Positions 23,454-38,060 are shown, numbered from the stretch's first letter. The stretch is 64,000 nt of DNA from Agriotes lineatus (GCA_940337035.1 CALNHX010003305.1:1-64000); one strand, 5' to 3'. The notes: generated from the sequence alone by a model not told the origin. Numbers and translations are program-made.

Positions 23454-26400
23454 CCGTGTTCAGACACCGAAATAGTGATACTAAAATTAAAAAAATCTAA
23501 GAGCGTTTCTACTATCGAAATGATACCCAAAACGTGTCAGACCGTCCGTCAGAGCGTTTACAGGCTCTAGCATTCCACTTTGTCTACTTCTAAAGGAGTA
23601 GGTGCCACTTCGATGTATTTAAAGTTAGTTTAAAGTTGTTTGTGCACAGTCTTTACCATTCTGCAATTACTGTCTATTAATTATAATATGTTACATTCTG
23701 CTAGTACCATTCTGAGGCCATTATGCAGTCGTGTTCAGACACCGAAATAGTGCTACTAAAATAAAAAAATCTAAGAGCGTTTCTACTATCGAAATGATAC
23801 CCAAAACGTGTCAGACCGTCCGTAAGAGCGTTTACAGGCTCTAGCATTCCATTTTGTCTACTTCTAAAACAGTAGGTGCCATTTCGATGTATTTAAAGTT
23901 AGTTTAAAGTTGTTTCTGTACAGTCTTTAGCATTCTGCAATTACTGTCTATTAACTATAATATGTTACATACTGCTAGTAAGATTCTGAGGCCATTATGC
24001 AGTCCCGCTCAGACACCGAAATAGTACTACTAAAATAAAAAATCTAAGAGCGGTTCTACATCTACAATCGAAATAATAGCCAAAACGTCTCAGATCGTCC
24101 GTCAGAGCTTTTACAGGCGCTAGATGCCATTATGTCTACTTCTAAAACAGTAGGTGCCATTCCGATGCATTGAGCGTTAGTTTCCAGTTGTTTGTGTACA
24201 GTCTTTAGAATTCTGCAATTACTGTCTATTAATTATAATATGTTACATTCTGCTAGTAGCATTCTGAGGCCATTATGCAATCGTGTTCAGACACCGAAAT
24301 AGTGCTACTAAAATAAAAAAAATCTAAGAGCGTTTCTACTATCGAAATAATACCCAAAATGTGTCAGACCGTCCGTAAGAGCGTTTACAGGCTCTAGCAT
24401 TCCACTTTGTCTACTTCTAAAACAGTAGGTGCCATTTCGATGTATTTAAAGTTGTTTCTGTACAGTCTTTAGCATTCTGCAATTACTGTCTATTAACTAT
24501 AATATGTTACATACTGCTAGTAAGATTCTGAGGCCATTATGCAGTCCCGCTCAGACACCGAAATAGTACTACTAAAATAAAAAAACTAAGAGCGTTTCTA
24601 CATCTACAATCGAAATGATAGCCAAAACGTCTCAGATCGTCCCTCAGAGCTTTTACAGGCTCTAGACGCCATTTTGTCTACTTCTAAAACAGTAGATGCC
24701 ATTCCGATGCTTTTAAAGTTAGTTTACAGTTGTTTGTGTACAGTCTTTAGAATTCTGCAATTACTATCTATTAATTATAATATGTTACATTCTGCTAGTA
24801 GCATTCTGAGGCCATTATGCAATCGTGTTCAGACACCGAAATAGTGATACTAAAATTAAAAAAATCTAAGAGCGTTTCTACTATCGAAATGATACCCAAA
24901 ACGTGTCAGACCGTCCGTCAGAGCGTTTACAGGCTCTAGCATCCCATTATGTTTACTTCTAAAAGAGTAGGTGCCATTTCAATGTATTTAAAGTTAGTTT
25001 AAAGTTGTTTGTGCACAGTCTTTACCATTCTGCAATTACTGTCTATTAATTATAATATGTTACATTCTGCTAGTAGCATTCTGAGGCCATTATGCAGTCG
25101 TGTTCAGACACCGAAATAGTGCTACTAAAATAAAAAATCTAAGAGCGTTTCTACTATCGAAATGATACCCAAAACGTGTCAGACCGTCCGTAAGAGCGTT
25201 TACAGGCTCTAGCATTCCATTTTGTCTACTTCTAAAACAGTAGGTGCCATTTCGATGTATTTAAAGTTAGTTTAAAGTTGTTTCTGTACAGTCTTTAGCA
25301 TTCTGCAATTACTGTCTATTAACTATAATATGTTACATACTGCTAGTAAGATTCTGAGGCCATTATGCAGTCCCGCTTAGACACCGAAATAGTACTACTA
25401 AAATAAAAAATCTAAGAGCGGTTCTACATCTACAATCGAAATAATAGCCAAAATATCTCAGATCGTCCGTCAGAGCTTTTACAGGCGCTAGATGCCATTA
25501 TGTCTACTTCTAAAACAGTAGGTGCCATTCCGATGCATTGAGCGTTAGTTTCCAGTTGTTTGTGTACAGTCTTTAGAATTCTGCAATTACTGTCTATTAA
25601 TTATAATATGTTACATTCTGCTAGTAGCATTCTGAGACCATTATGCAATCGTGTTCAGACACCGAAATAGTGATACTAAAATTAAAAAAATCTAAGAGCG
25701 TTTATACTATCGAAATGATACCCAAAACGTGTCAGACCGTCCGTCAGAGCGTTTACAGGCTCTAGCATTCCACTTTGTCTACTTCTAAAGGAGTAGGTGC
25801 CACTTCGATGTATTTAAAGTTAGTTTAAAGTTGTTTGTGCACAGTCTTTACCATTCTGCAATTACTGTCTATTAATTATAATATGTTACATTCTGCTAGT
25901 ACCATTCTGAGGCCATTATGCAGTCGTGTTCAGACACCGAAATAGTGCTACTAAAATAAAAAAATCTAAGAGCGTTTCTACTATCGAAATGATACCCAAA
26001 ACGTGTCAGACCGTCCGTAAGAGCGTTTACAGGCTCTAGCATTCCATTTTGTCTACTTCTAAAACAGTAGGTGCCATTTCGATGTATTTAAAGTTAGTTT
26101 AAAGTTGTTTCTGTACAGTCTTTAGCATTCTGCAATTACTGTCTATTAACTATAATATGTTACATACTGCTAGTAAGATTCTGAGGCCATTATGCAGTCC
26201 CGCTCAGACACCGAAATAGTACTACTAAAATAAAAAATCTAAGAGCGGTTCTACATCTACAATCGAAATAATAGCCAAAACGTCTCAGATCGTCCGTCAG
26301 AGCTTTTACAGGCGCTAGATGCCATTATGTCTACTTCTAAAACAGTAGGTGCCATTCCGATGCATTGAGCGTTAGTTTCCAGTTGTTTGTGTACAGTCTT

Positions 26401-29400
26401 TAGAATTCTGCAATTACTGTCTATTAATTATAATATGTTACATTCTGCTAGTAGCATTCTGAGGCCATTATGCAATGGTGTTCAGACACCGAAATAGTGC
26501 TACTAAAATAAAAAAAATCTAAGAGCGTTTCTACTATCGAAATAATACCCAAAATGTGTCAGACCGTCCGTAAGAGCGTTTACAGGCTCTAGCATTCCAC
26601 TTTGTCTACTTCTAAAACAGTAGGTGCCATTTCGATGTATTTAAAGTTGTTTCTGTACAGTCTTTAGCATTCTGCAATTACTGTCTATTAACTATAATAT
26701 GTTACATACTGCTAGTAAGATTCTGAGGCCATTATGCAGTCCCGCTCAGACACCGAAATAGTACTACTAAAATAAAAAAACTAAGAGCGTTTCTACATCT
26801 ACAATCGAAATGATAGCCAAAACATCTCAGATCGTCCCTCAGAGCTTTTACAGGCTCTAGACGCCATTTTGTCTACTTCTATAACAGTAGATGCCATTCC
26901 GATGCTTTTAAAGTTAGTTTACAGTTGTTTGTGTACAGTCTTTAGAATTCTGCAATTACTGTCTATTAATTATAATATGTTACATTCTGCTAGTAGCATT
27001 CTGAGGCCATTATGCAATCGTGTTCAGACACCGAAATAGTGATACTAAAATTTAAAAAATCTAAGAGCGTTTCTACTATCGAAATGATACCCAAAACGTG
27101 TCAGACCGTCCGTCAGAGCGTTTACAGGCTCTAGCATCCCATTATGTTTACTTCTAAAAGAGTAGGTGCCATTTCAATGTATTTAAAGTTAGTTTAAAGT
27201 TGTTTGTGCACAGTCTTTACCATTCTGCAATTACTGTCTATTAATTATAATATGTTACATTCTGCTAGTAGCATTCTGAGGCCATTATGCAGTCGTGTTC
27301 AGACACCGAAATAGTGCTACTAAAATAAAAAAATCTAAGAGCGTTTCTACTATCGAAATGATACCCAAAACGTGTCAGACCGTCCGTAAGAGCGTTTACA
27401 GGCTCTAGCATTCCATTTTGTCTACTTCTAAAACAGTAGGTGCCATTTCGATGTATTTAAAGTTAGTTTAAAGTTGTTTCTGTACAGTCTTTAGCATTCT
27501 GCAATTACTGTCTATTAACTATAATATGTTACATACTGCTACTAAGATTCTGAGGCCATTATGCAGTCCCGCTCAGACACCGAAATAGTACTACTAAAAT
27601 AAAAAATTTAAGAGCGTTTCTACATCTACAATCAAAATGTTAGCCAAAACGTCTCAGATCGTCCGTCAGAGCTTTTACAGGCTCTAGATGCCATTTTGTC
27701 TACTTCTAAAACAGTAAGTGCCATTCCGATGCTTTTAAAGTTAGTTTACAGTTGTTTGTGTACAGTCTTTAGAACTCTGCAATTACTGTCTATTAATTAT
27801 AATATGTTACATTCTGCTAGTAGCATTCTGAGGCCATTATGCAATCGTGTTCAGACACCGAAATAGTACTACTAAAATAAAAAAAATCTAAGAGCGTTTC
27901 TACTATCGAAATGATCCCCAAAACGTGTCAGACCGTCCGTCAGAGCGTTTACAGGCTCTAGCATTCCATTATGTTTACTTCAAAAAGAGTAGGTGCCATT
28001 TCAATGTATTTAAACTTAGTTTAAAGTTGTTTGTGCACAGTCTTTACCATTCTGCAATTACTGTCTATTAATTATAATATGTTACATTCTGCTAGTAGCA
28101 TTCTGAGGCCATTATGCAGTCGTGTTCAGACACCGAAATAGTGCTACTAAAATAAAAAAATCTAAGAGCGTTTCTACTATCGAAATGATACCCAAAACGT
28201 GTCAGACCGTCCGTCAGAGCGTTTACAGGCTCTAGCATTCCATTTTGTCTACTTCTAAAACAGTAGGTGCCATTTCGATGTATTTAAAGTTAGTTTAAAG
28301 TTGTTTCTGTACATTCTTTAGCATTCTGCAATTACTGTCTATTAACTATAATATGTTACATACTGCTAGTAAGATTCTGAGGCCATTATGCAGTCCCGCC
28401 CAGACACCGAAATAGTACTACTAAAATAAAAAATCTAAGAGCGTTTCTACATCTACAATCGAAATGATAGCCAAAACGTCTCAGATCGTCCGTCAGAGCT
28501 TTTACAGGCTCTAGATGCCATTTTGTCTACTTCTAAAACAGTAGGTGCCATTCCGATGCATTTAAAGTTAGTTTACAGTTGTTTGTGTACAGTCTTTAGA
28601 ATTCTGCAATTACTGTCAATTAATTATAATATGTTACATTCTGCTAGTAGCATTCTGAGGCCATTATGCAACCGTGTTCAGACACCGAAATAGTGATACT
28701 AAAATTAAAAAAATCTAAGAGCGTTTCTACTATCGAAATGATACCCAAAACGTGTCAGTCCGTCCGTCAGAGCGTTTACAGGCTCTAGCATTCCATTATG
28801 TTTACTTCTAAAAGAGTAGGTGCCAGTTCGATGTATTTAAAGTTAGTTTAAAGTTGTTTGTGCACAGTCTTTACCATTCTGCAATTACTGTCTATTAATT
28901 ATAATATGTTACATTCTGCTAGTAGCATTCTGAGGCCATTATGCAATCGTGTTCAGACACCGAAATAGTGATACTAAAATTAAAAAAATCTAAGAGCGTT
29001 TCTACTATCGAAATGATACACAAAACGTGTCAGACCGTCCGTCAGAGCGTTTACAGGCTCTAGCATTCCATTATGTTTACTTCTAAAAGAATAGGTGCCA
29101 TTTCGATGTATTTAAAGTTAGTTTAAAGTTGTTTGTGCACAGTCTTTACCATTCTGCAATTACTGTCTATTAACTATAATATGTTACATACTGCTAGTAA
29201 GATTCTGAGGCCATTATGCAGTCCCGCTCAGACACCGAAATAGTACTACTAAAATAAAAAATCTAAGAGCGTTTCTACATCTACAATCGAAATGATAGCC
29301 AAAACGTCTCAGATCGTCCGTCAGAGCTTTTACAGGCTCTAGATGCCATTTTGTCTACTTCTAAAACAGTAGATGCCATTCCGATCCATTTAAAGTTAGT

Positions 29401-31431
29401 TTACAGTTGTTTCTGTACAGTCTTTAGCATTCTGCAGTTACTGTTTATTAATTATAATATGTTACATTCTGCTAGTAGCATTCTGAGGCCATTATGCAAT
29501 CGTGTTCAGACACCGAAATAGTGCTACTAAAATAAAAAAATCTAAGAGCGTTTCTACTATCGAAATGATACCCAAAACGTGTCAGACCGTCCGTCAGAGC
29601 GTTTACAGGCTCTAGCATTCCATTTTGTCTACTTCTAAAACAGTAGGTGCCATTTCGATGTATTTAAAGTTAGTTTAAAGTTGTTTCTGTACATTCTTTA
29701 GCATTCTGCAATTACTGTCTATTAACTATAATATGTTACATACTGCTAGTAAGATTCTGAGGCCATTATGCAGTCCCGCCCAGACACCGAAATAGTACTA
29801 CTAAAATAAAAAATCTAAGAGCGTTTCTACATCTACAATCGAAATGATAGCCAAAACGTCTCAGATCGTCCGTCAGAGCTTTTACAGGCTCTAGATGCCA
29901 TTTTGTCTACTTCTAAAACAGTAGGTGCCATTCCGATGCATTTAAAGTTAGTTTACAGTTGTTTGTGTACAGTCTTTAGAATTCTGCAATTACTGTCAAT
30001 TAATTATAATATGTTACATTCTGCTAGTAGCATTCTGAGGCCATTATGCAACCGTGTTCAGACACCGAAATAGTGATACTAAAATTAAAAAAATCTAAGA
30101 GCGTTTCTACTATCGAAATGATACCCAAAACGTGTCAGTCCGTCCGTCAGAGCGTTTACAGGCTCTAGCATTCCATTATGTTTACTTCTAAAAGAGTAGG
30201 TGCCAGTTCGATGTATTTAAAGTTAGTTTAAAGTTGTTTGTGCACAGTCTTTACCATTCTGCAATTACTGTCTATTAATTATAATATGTTACATTCTGCT
30301 AGTAGCATTCTGAGGCCATTATGCAATTGTGTTCAGACACCGAAATAGTGATACTAAAATTAAAAAAATCTAAGAGCGTTTCTACTATCGAAATGATACA
30401 CAAAACGTGTCAGACCGTCCGTCAGAGCGTTTACAGGCTCTAGCATTCCATTATGTTTACTTCTAAAAGAATAGGTGCCATTTCGATGTATTTAAAGTTA
30501 GTTTAAAGTTGTTTGTGCACAGTCTTTACCATTCTGCAATTACTGTCTATTTACTATAATATGTTACATACTGCTAGTAAGATTCTGAGGCCATTATGCA
30601 GTCCCGCTCAGACACCGAAATAGTACTACTAAAATAAAAAATCTAAGAGCGTTTCTACATCTACAATCGAAATGATAGCCAAAACGTCTCAGATCGTCCG
30701 TCAGAGCTTTTACAGGCTCTAGATGCCATTTTGTCTACTTCTAAAACAGTAGATGCCATTCCGATCCATTTAAAGTTAGTTTACAGTTGTTTCTGTACAG
30801 TCTTTAGCATTCTGCAGTTACTGTTTATTAATTATAATATGTTACATTCTGCTAGTAGCATTCTGAGGCCATTATGCAATCGTGTTCAGACACCGAAATA
30901 GTGCTACTAAAATAAAAAAATCTAAGAGCGTTTCTACTATCGAAATGATACCCAAAACGTGTCAGACCGTCCGTCAGAGCGTTTACAGGCTCTAGCATTC
31001 CATTTTGTCTACTTCTAAAACAGTAGGTGCCATTTCGATGTATTTAAAGTTAGTTTAAAGTTGTTTCTGTACATCCTTTAGCATTCTGCAATTACTGTCT
31101 ATTAACTATAATATGTTACATACTGCTAGTAAGATTCTGAGGCCATTATGCAGTCCCGCCCAGACACCGAAATAGTACTACTAAAATAAAAAATCTAAGA
31201 GCGTTTCTACATCTACAATCGAAATGATAGCCAAAACGTCTCAGATCGTCCGTCAGAGCTTTTACAAGCTCTAGAAGCCATTTTGTCTACTTCTAAAACA
31301 GTAGGTGCCATTCCGATGCATTTAAAGTTAGTTTACAGTTGTTTGTGTACAGTCTTTAGAATTCTGCAATTACTGTCAATTAATTATAATATGTTACATT
31401 CTGCTAGTAGCATTCTGAGGCCATTATGCAA
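23454..31431 (+). repeat. 7978-bp tandem duplication, copy 2
   Basis: Direct continuation of copy 1. By eye I found only scattered single-base differences, such as cgtaag to cgtcag at 20237/28215, tctcagg to tctgagg at 19574/27552, and aaacgtctc to aaatatctc near 17476/25454. At the junction (about 23454) a pentamer unit of copy 1 is cut short and switches into the ctaaaggagtagg monomer that starts the block, as expected if unequal crossing-over between monomers made the duplication. After 31431 copy 2 runs on through the pentamer pattern, whereas copy 1 was truncated there. Confidence 0.9.
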
Positions 31432-32278
31432 CCGTGTTCAGACACCGAAATAGTGATACTAAAATTAAAAAAATCTAAGAGCGTTTCTACTATCGAAATG
31501 ATACCCAAAACGTGTCAGTCCGTCCGTCAGAGCGTTTACAGGCTCTAGCATTCCATTATGTTTACTTCTAAAAGAGTAGGTGCCAGTTCGATGTATTTAA
31601 AGTTAGTTTAAAGTTGTTTGTGCACAGTCTTTACCATTCTGCAATTACTGTCTATTAATTATAATATGTTACATTCTGCTAGTAGCATTCTGAGGCCATT
31701 ATGCAATCGTGTTCAGACACCGAAATAGTGATACTAAAATTAAAAAAATCTAAGAGCGTTTCTACTATCGAAATGATACACAAAACGTGTCAGACCGTCC
31801 GTCAGAGCGTTTACAGGCTCTAGCATTCCATTATGTTTACTTCTAAAAGAATAGGTGCCATTTCGATGTATTTAAAGTTAGTTTAAAGTTATTTGTGCAC
31901 AGTCTTTACCATTCTGCAATTACTGTCTATTAACTATAATATGTTACATACTGCTAGTAAGATTCTGAGGCCATTATGCAGTCCCGCTCAGACACCGAAA
32001 TAGTACTACTAAAATAAAAAATCTAAGAGCGTTTCTACATCTACAATCGAAATGATAGCCAAAACGTCTCAGATCGTCCGTCAGAGCTTTTACAGGCCCT
32101 AGATGCCATTTTGTCTACTTCTAAAACAGTAGATGCCATTCCGATCCATTTAAAGTTAGTTTACAGTTGTTTCTGTACAGTCTTTAGCATTCTGCAGTTA
32201 CTGTTTATTAATTATAATATGTTACATTCTGCTAGTAGCATTCTGAGGCCATTATGCAATCGTGTTCAGACACCGAAA
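28139..32278 (+). repeat. Pentamer higher-order repeat, 1380 bp, three full units
   Basis: Same unit as at 20161, here 28139-29518, 29519-30898 and 30899-32278. Differences between units are rare single bases (gcaattgtg near 30327, tatttactat near 30550, gtacatccttt near 31072, ctagaagcc near 31272). The third unit crosses the right limit of the 7978-bp duplication and is complete, whereas its counterpart in copy 1 is truncated. After 32278 the pattern changes to gtttctgctatcg monomers. Confidence 0.9.
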
Positions 32279-33630
32279 TAGTGCTACTAAAATAAAAAAA
32301 ATCTAAGAGCGTTTCTGCTATCGAAATGATACCCAAAACGTGTCAGACCGTCCGTAAGAGCGTTTACAGGCTCTAGCATTCCATTTTGTCTACTTCTAAA
32401 ACAGTAGGTGCCATTTCGATGTATTTAAAGTTAGTTTAAAGTTGTTTGTGCACAGTCTTTACCATTCTGCAATTACTGTCTATTAATTATAATATGTTAC
32501 ATTCTGCTAGTAGCATTCTGAGGCCATTATGCAGTCGTGTTCAGACACCGAAATAGTGCTACTAAAATAAAAAAATCTAAGAGCGTTTCTACTATCGAAA
32601 TGATACCCAAAACGTGTCAGACCGTCCGTAAGAGGGTTTACAGGATCTAGCATTCCATTATGTCTACTTCTAAAACAGTAGGTGCCATTTCGATGTATTT
32701 AAAGTTAGTTTAAAGTTGTTTCTGTACAGTCTTTAGCATTCTGCAATTACTGTCTATTAACTATAATATGTTACATACTGCTAGTAAGATTCTCAGGCCA
32801 TTATGCAGTCCTGCTCAGACACCGAAATAGTACTACTAAAATAAAAAATCTAAGAGCGTGTCTACATCTACAATGGAAATGATAGCCAAAACGTCTCAGA
32901 TCGTCCGTCAGAGCTTTTACATGCGCTAGATGCCATTATGTCTACTTCTAAAACAGTAGGTGCCATTCCAATGCATTTAACGTTAGTTTGCAGTTGTTTG
33001 TGTACAGTCTTTAGAATTCTGCAATTACTGTCTATTAATTATAATATGTTACATTCTGCTAGTAGCATTCTGAGGCCATTATGCAATCGTGTTCAGACAC
33101 CGAAATAGTGATACTAAAATTAAAAAAATCTAAGAGCGTTTCTACTATCGAAATGATACACAAAACGTGTCAGACCGTCCGTCAGAGCGTTTACAGGCAC
33201 TAGCATTCCATTATGTTTACTTCTAAAAGAGTAGGTGCCATTTCGATGTATTTAAAGTTAGTTTAAAGTTGTTTGTGCACAGTCTTTACCATTCTGCAAT
33301 TACTGTCTATTAACTATAATATGTTACATACTGCTAGTAAGATTCTCAGGCCATTATGCAGTCCTGCTCAGACACCGAAATAGTACTACTAAAATAAAAA
33401 ATCTAAGAGCGTTTCTACTATCGAAATGATACCCAAAACGTGTCAGTCCATCCGTCAGAGCGTTTACAGGCTCTAGCATTCCATTATATTTACTTCTAAA
33501 AGAGTAGGTGCCAGTTCGATGTATTTAAAGTTAGTTTAAAGTTGTTTGTGCACAGTCTTTACCATTCTGCAATTACTGTCTATTAATTATAATATGTTAC
33601 ATTCTGCTAGTAGCATTCTGAGGCCATTAT
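32279..33630 (+). repeat. Mixed satellite block, related to 41.4-43.25 kb
   Basis: Monomers with gtttctgctatcg, aagagggtttacaggatctag, gagcgtgtctac and ttacatgcgctag. From about 32580 to 33630 they match 42206-43256 at a constant offset of 9626. The flanking gtttctgctatcg monomer is at offset 9073, so 553 bp (one dimer) was gained or lost between the two places. A third relative with gagcgtgtctac and acatgcgctag lies near 46880. Confidence 0.82.
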
Positions 33631-36600
33631 GCAATCGTGTTCAGACACCGAAATAGTGATACTAAAATTAAAAAAATCTAAGAGCGTTTCTACTATCGAA
33701 ATGATACCCAAAACGTGTCAGACCGTCCGTAAGAGCGTTTACAGGCTCTAGCATTCCATTTTGTCTACTTCTAAAACAGTAGGTGCCATTTCGATGTATT
33801 TAAAGTTAGTTTAAAGTTGTTTCTGTACATTCTTTAGCATTCTGCAATTACTGTCTATTAACTATAATATGTTACATACTGCTAGTAAGATTCTGAGGCC
33901 ATTATGCAGTCCCGCCCAGACACCGAAATAGTACTACTAAAATAAAAAATCTAAGAGCGTTTCTACATCTACAATCGAAATGATAGCCAAAACGTCTCAG
34001 ATCGTCCGTCAGAGCTTTTACAAGCTCTAGATGCCATTTTGTCTACTTCTAAAACAGTAAGTGCCATTCCGATGCTTTTAAAGTTAGTTTACAGTTGTTT
34101 GTGTACAGTCTTTAGAACTCTGCAATTACTGTCTATTAATTATAATATGTTACATTCTGCTAGTAGCATTCTGAGGCCATTATGCAATCGTGTTCAGACA
34201 CCGAAATAGTGATACTAAAATTAAAAAAATCTAAGAGCGTTTCTACTATCGAAATGATACCCAAAACGTGTCAGACCGTCCGTCAGAGCGTTTACAGGCT
34301 CTAGCATCCCATTATGTTTACTTCTAAAAGAGTAGGTGCCATTTCAATGTATTTAAAGTTAGTTTAAAGTTGTTTGTGCACAGTCTTTACCATTCTGCAA
34401 TTACTGTCTATTAATTATAATATGTTACATTCTGTTAGTAGCTTTCTGAGGCCATTATGCAGTCGTGTTCAGACACCGAAATAGTGCTACTAAAATAAAA
34501 AATCTAAGAGCGTTTCTACTATCGAAATGATACCCATAACGTGTCAGACCGTCCGTAAGAGCGTTTACAGGCTCTAGCATTCCATTTTGTCTACTTCTAA
34601 AACAGTAGGTGCCATTTCGATGTATTTAAAGTTAGTTTAAAATTGTTTCTGTACAGTCTTTAGCATTCTGCAATTACTGTCTATTAACTATAATATGTTA
34701 CATACTGCTACTAAGATTCTGAGGCCATTATGCAGTCCCGCTCAGACACCGAAATAGTACTACTAAAATAAAAAATTTAAGAGCGTTTCTACTATCGAAA
34801 TGATACCCAAAACGTGTCAGACCGTCCGTAAGAGCGTTTACAGGCTCTAGCATTCCATTTTGTCTACTTCTAAAACAGTAGGTGCCATTTCGATGTATTT
34901 AAAGTTAGTTTAAAGTTGTTTCTGTACAGTCTTTAGCATTCTGCAATTACTGTCTATTAACTATAATATGTTACATACTGCTAGTAAGATTCTGAGGCCA
35001 TTATGCAGTCCCGCCCAGACACCGAAATAGTACTACTAAAATAAAAAATCTAAGAGCGTTTCTACTATCGAAATGATACCCAAAACGTGTCAGTCCATCC
35101 GTCAGAGCGTTTACAGGCTCTAGCATTCCATTATATTTACTTCTAAAAGAGTAGGTGCCAGTTCGATGTATTTAAAGTTAGTTTAAAGTTGTTTGTGCAC
35201 AGTCTTTACCATTCTGCAATTACTGTCTATTAACTATAATATGTTACATTCTGCTAGTAGCATTCTGAGGCCATTATGCAATCGTGTTCAGACACCGAAA
35301 TAGTGATCCTAAAATTAAAAAAATCTAAGAGCGTTTCTACTATCGAAATGATACCCAAAACGTGTCAGACCGTCCGTAAGAGCGTTTACAGGCTCTAGCA
35401 TTCCATTTTGTCTACTTCTAAAACAGTAGGTGCCATTTCGATGTATTTAAAGTTAGTTTAAAGTTGTTTCTGTACATTCTTTAGCATTCTGCAATTACTG
35501 TCTATTAACTATAATATGTTACATACTGCTAGTAAGATTCTGAGGCCATTATGCAGTCCCGCCCAGACACCCAAATAGTACTACTAAAATAAAAAATCTA
35601 AGAGCGTTTCTACATCTACAATCGAAATGATAGCCAAAACGTCTCAGATCGTCCGTCAGAGCTTTTACAAGCTCTAGATGCCATTTTGTCTACTTCTAAA
35701 ACAGTAAGTGCCATTCCGATGCTTTTAAAGTTAGTTTACAGTTGTTTGTGTACAGTCTTTAGAACTCTGCAATTACTGTCTATTAATTATAATATGTTAC
35801 ATTCTGCTAGTAGCATTCTGAGGCCATTATGCAATCGTGTTCAGACACCGAAATAGTGATACTAAAATTAAAAAAATCTAAGAGCGTTTCTACTATCGAA
35901 ATGATACCCAAAACGTGTCAGACCGTCCGTCAGAGTGTTTACAGGCTCTAGCATCCCATTATGTTTACTTCTAAAAGAGTAGGTGCCATTTCAATGTATT
36001 TAAAGTTAGTTTAAAGTTGTTTGTGCACAGTCTTTACCATTCTGCAATTACTGTCTATTAATTATAATATGTTACATTCTGTTAGTAGCATTCTGAGGCC
36101 ATTATGCAGTCGTGTTCAGACACCGAAATAGTGCTACTAAAATAAAAAATCTAAGAGCGTTTCTACTATCGAAATGATACCCATAACGTGTCAGACCGTC
36201 CGCAAGAGCGTTTACAGGCTCTAGCATTCCATTTTGTCTACTTCTAAAACAGTAGGTGCCATTTCGATGTATTTAAAGTTAGTTTAAAGTTGTTTCTGTA
36301 CAGTCTTTAGCATTCTGCAATTACTGTCTATTAACTATAATATGTTACATACTGCTACTAAGATTCTGAGGCCATTATGCAGTCCCGCTCAGACACCGAA
36401 ATAGTACTACTAAAATAAAAAATTTAAGAGCGTTTCTACTATCGAAATGATACCCAAAACGTGTCAGACCGTCCGTAAGAGCGTTTACAGGCTCTAGCAT
36501 TCCATTTTGTCTACTTCTAAAACAGTAGGTGCCATTTCGATGTATTTAAAGTTAGTTTAAAGTTGTTTCTGTACAGTCTTTAGCATTCTGCAATTACTGT

Positions 36601-36705
36601 CTATTAACTATAATATGTTACATACTGCTAGTAAGATTCTGAGGCCATTATGCAGTCCCGCCCAGACACCGAAATAGTACTACTAAAATAAAAAATCTAA
36701 GAGCG
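33412..36705 (+). repeat. Hexamer higher-order repeat, 1647 bp, two copies
   Basis: Six-monomer unit. tgtcagtccatccg recurs at 33441 and 35088, ttctgtacattc at 33821 and 35468, and gatacccataacg at 34529 and 36176, all 1647 bp apart. Each unit contains the uninterrupted paralogue of the monomer that carries the transposon at 12533. The copies differ by a few bases, such as gtgatcctaaaatt near 35305 and aaattgtttc near 34640. Confidence 0.85.
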
Positions 36706-38060
36706 TTTCTACATCTACAATCGAAATGATAGCCAAAACGTCTCAGATCGTCCGTCAGAGCTTTTACAAGCTCTAGATACCATTTTGTCTACTTCTAAAA
36801 CAGTAAGTGCCATTCCGATGCTTTTAAAGTTAGTTTACAGTTGTTTGTGTACAGTCTTTAGAACTCTGCAATTACTGTCTATTAATTATAATATGTTACA
36901 TTCTGCTAGTAGCATTCTGAGGCCATTATGCAATCGTGTTCAGACACCGAAATAGTGATACTAAAATTAAAAAAATCTAAGAGCGTTTCTACTATCGAAA
37001 TGATACCCAAAACGTGTCAGACCGTCCGTAAGAGCGTTTACAGGTTCTAGCATTCCATTTTGTCTACTTCTAAAACAGTAGGTGCCATTTCGATGTATTT
37101 AAAGTTAGTTTAAAGTTGTTTCTGTACATTCTATAGCATTCTGCAATTACTGTCTATTAACTATAATATGTTACATACTGCTAGTAAGATTCTGAGGCCA
37201 TTATGCAGTCCCGCCCAGACACCGAAATAGTACACTAAAAAAAAAATCTAAGAGCGTTTCTACATCTACAATCGAAATGATAGCCAAAACGTCTCAGATC
37301 GTTCGTCAGAGCTTTTACAAGCTCTAGATGCCATTTTGTCTACTTCTAAAACAGTAAGTGCCATTCCGATGCTTTTAAAGTTAGTTTACAGTTGTTTGTG
37401 TACAGTCTTTAGAACTCTGCAATTACTGTCTATTAATTATAATATGTTACATTCTGCTAGTAGCATTCTGAGGCCATTATGCAATCGTGTTCAGACACCG
37501 AAATAGTGATACTAAAATTAAAAAAATCTAAGAGCGTTTCTACTATCGAAATGATACCCAAAACGTGTCAGACCGTCCGTCAGAGCGTTTACAGGCTCTA
37601 GCATCCCATTATGTTTACTTCTAAAAGAGTAGGTGCCATTTCAATGTATTTAAAGTTAGTTTAAAGTTGTTTGTGCACAGTCTTTACCATTCTGCAATTA
37701 CTGTCTATTAATTATAATATGTTACATTCTGCTAGTAGCATTCTGAGGCCATTATGCAGTCGTGTTCAGACACCGAAATAGTGCTACTAAAATAAAAAAA
37801 TCTAAGAGCGTTTCTACTATCGAAATGATACCCAAAACGTGTCAGACCGTCCGTAAGAGCGTTTACAGGCTCTAGCATTCCATTTTGTCTACTTCTAAAA
37901 CAGTAGGTGCCATTTCGATGTATTTAAAGTTAGTTTAAAGTTGTTTCTGTACAGTCTTTAGCATTCTGCAATTACTGTCTATTAACTATAATATGTTACA
38001 TACTGCTAGTAAGATTCTGAGGCCATTATGCAGTCCCGCTCAGACACCGAAATAGTACTA
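36706..38060 (+). repeat. Satellite block bridging hexamer and duplicated segment
   Basis: Monomers with tttacaagctctag, gtacattctatag and class D catcccattatg. They resemble part of the preceding hexamer and the 13.9-15.2 kb region in order of variants. One monomer (about 36.95-37.25 kb) has the unique tacactaaaaaaaaaatc, a local deletion and A-tract expansion. No non-satellite sequence. Confidence 0.75.

Noticed and set aside
36950..37260. Possible second insertion at the expanded A tract (tacactaaaaaaaaaatc)
   Set aside because: It is a deletion of a few bases with A-tract change; flanking satellite phase is kept and no foreign sequence or target duplication is present.
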